Source of the DNA: Variovorax dokdonensis
GTDB taxonomy: Bacteria > Pseudomonadota > Gammaproteobacteria > Burkholderiales > Burkholderiaceae_C
Direction of reading: 5' to 3'
Length of the DNA: 64,000 bases
Assembly: GCF_030316895.1 (NCBI RefSeq)
Contig: NZ_JASZYV010000001.1
Location: 558,001 to 622,000, forward strand
How positions within the stretch are numbered: position 1 is the first letter of the stretch; each line of letters opens with the position of its first letter. The notes beneath the pieces were generated by a model. That model saw nothing but the letters and a program-made list of their open reading frames with translations. It had not been told where the DNA came from and did no database searches. Below are positions 62,213-64,000 of this stretch, piece after piece. Position numbers and translations under genes: made by a program.

Positions 62213-62893
62213 TCAGCTTCTGAAGAGCCGTGAATACTGGGTTTCGTGCCGGGCCGACAGCACGGCAAGCATGGGTGCGAAGGCTTGCCGGTCGTCATCG
62301 GTCAGCGCCATGGCCCGCTCGACGGCATGGGGAATCTCGCCGGACAGGCGGCCGAGCATGCGCTGGCCGGCGCTCTGCCCGAGCGGCACCGCCTTCACCG
62401 CTGCGCCCACCATGTTCTCCGCCCACCCAAACGCGAAGGCCAGGCAGCCGTCGCGGACCGAAGCATTGCAGCGCTGGGCCGCGAATGCAAAGGCCACCGG
62501 ATAGCTGGCGGGCTGGTCGCGAAAGATCTCGGCGGCATCCGCGTGATGCAGCTTGAGCCATTCGACGAAGGAGTGGCCCATCTGCACGGTCTGCAGCAGG
62601 AACTCGGCGCTCTCGCGAGTCTGCAGGATCCAGGCGTTGAGTCGGCCGATGCGATAGCGATCGTCCGCGCGCCAGGCGGCGATGGCCTGCGCCACCACGG
62701 CCAGGTCGCCGCGCGCCAGGCTCAATTGCAGCTGATCGGAAAGCCAGGCGCCGGCCGCGTTCTCGTTGTCGACGCCTGCCATCTCGACTGCGGCTTCTAG
62801 ACCCTCGGAATACGAGAACCCGCCCACGGGCAACGCAGGAGATGCGAGCCAGATGAGTTGCAGCAGGCTCGATGCGCCGATGGCTTCAGGCAT
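62213..62893 (-). CDS. ureF: Urease accessory protein F
   Basis: A 226-residue all-helical protein, with [20 protein letters not shown], the usual UreF start, and [20 protein letters not shown]. It works with UreH/D and UreG in urease activation. The ATG overlaps the ureE stop (ATGA), so the two are coupled. Confidence 0.95.
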   Translation of the reverse strand: MPEAIGASSLLQLIWLASPALPVGGFSYSEGLEAAVEMAGVDNENAAGAWLSDQLQLSLARGDLAVVAQAIAAWRADDRYRIGRLNAWILQTRESAEFLLQTVQMGHSFVEWLKLHHADAAEIFRDQPASYPVAFAFAAQRCNASVRDGCLAFAFGWAENMVGAAVKAVPLGQSAGQRMLGRLSGEIPHAVERAMALTDDDRQAFAPMLAVLSARHETQYSRLFRS

Positions 62894-63456
62894 CAGTGCG
62901 AGTGGCCGTGATCGTGGTCGTGGCCATGCCCGTGGTCGTGATCGTGATCGTGTCCGTGGTCATGGCCATGGCCATGCCCGTGCGATTCGTGCGAGTGCCC
63001 GTGCGAGCCGTAGGCGCCGCCTTCGGGTTCGAAGGCTTCTTCCGCCTCGACCACGATCAGGTGCATGGCGCGCAGCATGTCGGCCAGCACATGGTCGGGC
63101 TCGATCTTGAGGTGGTCGGGCTTGAGTTCGATCGGCACGTGCCGGTTGCCCAGGTGATAGGCGGCGCGTGTGAGGTCGAAGGGTGTGCCGTGAGACGTGC
63201 AGTGCGTGATGCGCAGGACCGGCTGCGGCGCCGCGATCACCCGGATGAGCGAGCCATCCTCGGCCACCAGCACGTCGCCGCCACGAACGGCGGTGCCGCG
63301 CGGCAGGAAAACGCCGATGCTGCGGCCTTGCGAATCGGTGGCGTCGAAGCGGCTTTTCTGCCGAACGTCCCAATCGAGTTCGATGGTGGCTGCGCGCTTG
63401 ACGAGCACGGAGGCAAGGCCGCGGCCTTGGGGCATGAGTTTGTTGGCGGTGAGCAT
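62893..63456 (-). CDS. ureE: Urease nickel chaperone with His-rich tail
   Basis: A 187-residue nickel-binding metallochaperone. The N-terminal domain (residues 1-75, [16 protein letters not shown]) and nickel-binding domain ([14 protein letters not shown]) are normal. The C-terminus from about residue 150 is an unusually His-rich tail with 18 histidines in the last 38 residues, alternating with Gly, Asp and Ser. It probably stores or delivers several nickel ions. It lies 64 bp after ureC. Confidence 0.95.
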   Translation of the reverse strand: MLTANKLMPQGRGLASVLVKRAATIELDWDVRQKSRFDATDSQGRSIGVFLPRGTAVRGGDVLVAEDGSLIRVIAAPQPVLRITHCTSHGTPFDLTRAAYHLGNRHVPIELKPDHLKIEPDHVLADMLRAMHLIVVEAEEAFEPEGGAYGSHGHSHESHGHGHGHDHGHDHDHDHGHGHDHDHGHSH

Positions 63457-63520
63457 GAGCGAATTGAAGCAGAAGGCCGCGCGCCCAACCCGGCCGCGGC
63501 CTCGTGGCGGGCGAGCGCGG

Positions 63521-64000
63521 CTAGAAAAGGAAATACCGCTGCGCCATCGGCAGCACCGTCGCCGGCTCGCAGGTCAGCAACTGTCCGTCGGCACGCACGG
63601 CGTAGGTCTGCGGATCGATCTCCATCTTCGGCGTCAGGCCGTTGTGAACCATGTTCGCCTTGCGCACGCCGCGGATGTTGCGCACGGCCGAGAGCGTCTT
63701 GGCCAGCCCGTAGCGTTCGCCGATGCCGGCGTCCAGCCCTGCCTGCGACACGAAGGTGAGCGAACTGCGGGTGAGCGAGCCACCGAAGGCGCCGAACATC
63801 GGGCGGTAGTGCACCGGCTGCGGCGTGGGGATCGACGCGTTCGCATCGCCCATGGCAGCCAGCGCGATCGAACCGCCCTTGATCACGGCAAAGGGCTTCA
63901 CGCCGAAGAATGCCGGCTTCCACACCACCAGGTCGGCCCACTTGCCCACTTCCACGCTGCCCACCTCGTGGCTGATGCCGTGCGCGATGGCGGGGTTGAT
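63521..64000 (-). CDS. ureC: Urease alpha subunit, C-terminal part
   Basis: The last 159 residues of the catalytic urease subunit are present; the start lies beyond the right edge. Recognisable blocks are [58 protein letters not shown], and the C-terminal [19 protein letters not shown] and RYFLF. The active-site lysine and most nickel ligands are outside the window. Confidence 0.95.
   Translation of the reverse strand: MNPAIAHGISHEVGSVEVGKWADLVVWKPAFFGVKPFAVIKGGSIALAAMGDANASIPTPQPVHYRPMFGAFGGSLTRSSLTFVSQAGLDAGIGERYGLAKTLSAVRNIRGVRKANMVHNGLTPKMEIDPQTYAVRADGQLLTCEPATVLPMAQRYFLF

Noticed and set aside
62893..63010. Repetitive DNA resembling a tandem repeat array
   Set aside because: It encodes the UreE His tail; units are 6 nt and irregular, with no spacers, so not a CRISPR or satellite.
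62872..63759. Rightward frame with Val/Met-rich repeats opposite ureE
   Set aside because: It is the antisense of the His-rich UreE tail; repeats come from the (CAC/GAC/GGC)n codons.

Overview
The window is GC-rich DNA from a betaproteobacterium, most likely a Comamonadaceae member close to Variovorax. That placement is inferred from gene content and protein style: a beta-type paaG-I-K-A-B-C-D-E cluster with a TetR-type PaaR, a GlgE/TreS glucan cluster, an OmpC-type porin, phhA/hppD and a urease cluster. No rRNA, CRISPR array or insertion sequence was recognised.

Layout. 1-3.5 kb: a partial secreted protein, a large membrane protein joining an M50 zinc-protease domain to an HlyD-like adaptor, the 3' stub of an amino-acid-binding protein gene, and tRNA-Ser(UGA). 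3.6-9 kb: an MFS transporter/amidase pair with a divergent LysR regulator, a MaoC-type hydratase and a DUF4256 protein. 9.1-26.2 kb: a compact seven-gene alpha-glucan/trehalose operon (glgB, glgE, treS-maltokinase, a CmpX-like channel protein, glgX, treZ, and a malQ-treY fusion). 26.2-31.5 kb: a nucleotidyltransferase and an MscS-type channel, a CPA1 cation/proton antiporter and a sugar kinase. 31.6-48.1 kb: a glutathione transferase, then the phenylacetate regulon (paaR, paaY | paaGIKABCDE, a branched-chain-type ABC importer with fused LivM-LivG, paaZ) and an acyl-CoA thioesterase. 48.2-52 kb: a surface-adhesin-E-like protein, a porin, small hypothetical genes, a second-type infA and an RRM protein. 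51.9-55 kb: a DUF2827 locus with two intact tandem genes and an inverted truncated third copy. 55-59.1 kb: phenylalanine/tyrosine catabolism (hppD, phhA and an SDR on one strand; a cupin and an Lrp regulator on the other). 59.1-64 kb: a decayed IlvD/Edd-family dehydratase, a VOC protein, an acyltransferase-3 and the urease genes ureC(partial)-E-F-G.

How the genes work together. TreS-maltokinase turns trehalose into maltose-1-phosphate, GlgE polymerises it and GlgB branches the product. GlgX and MalQ-TreY trim and isomerise the glucan, and TreZ releases trehalose again. This is a closed storage/compatible-solute cycle, with two mechanosensitive-type channels and a CPA1 antiporter in or beside it, which suggests an osmotic or desiccation theme. 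The paa genes cover uptake (inferred), CoA activation, epoxidation, isomerisation and ring opening of phenylacetate; paaF, paaH and paaJ are not here. PhhA and HppD carry phenylalanine to homogentisate.

The most interesting unexplained items are the DUF2827 locus, the M50-HlyD fusion, the QDPR-like SDR next to phhA, the channel gene inside the glucan operon, and a perfect inverted repeat over the start codon of the Lrp gene.
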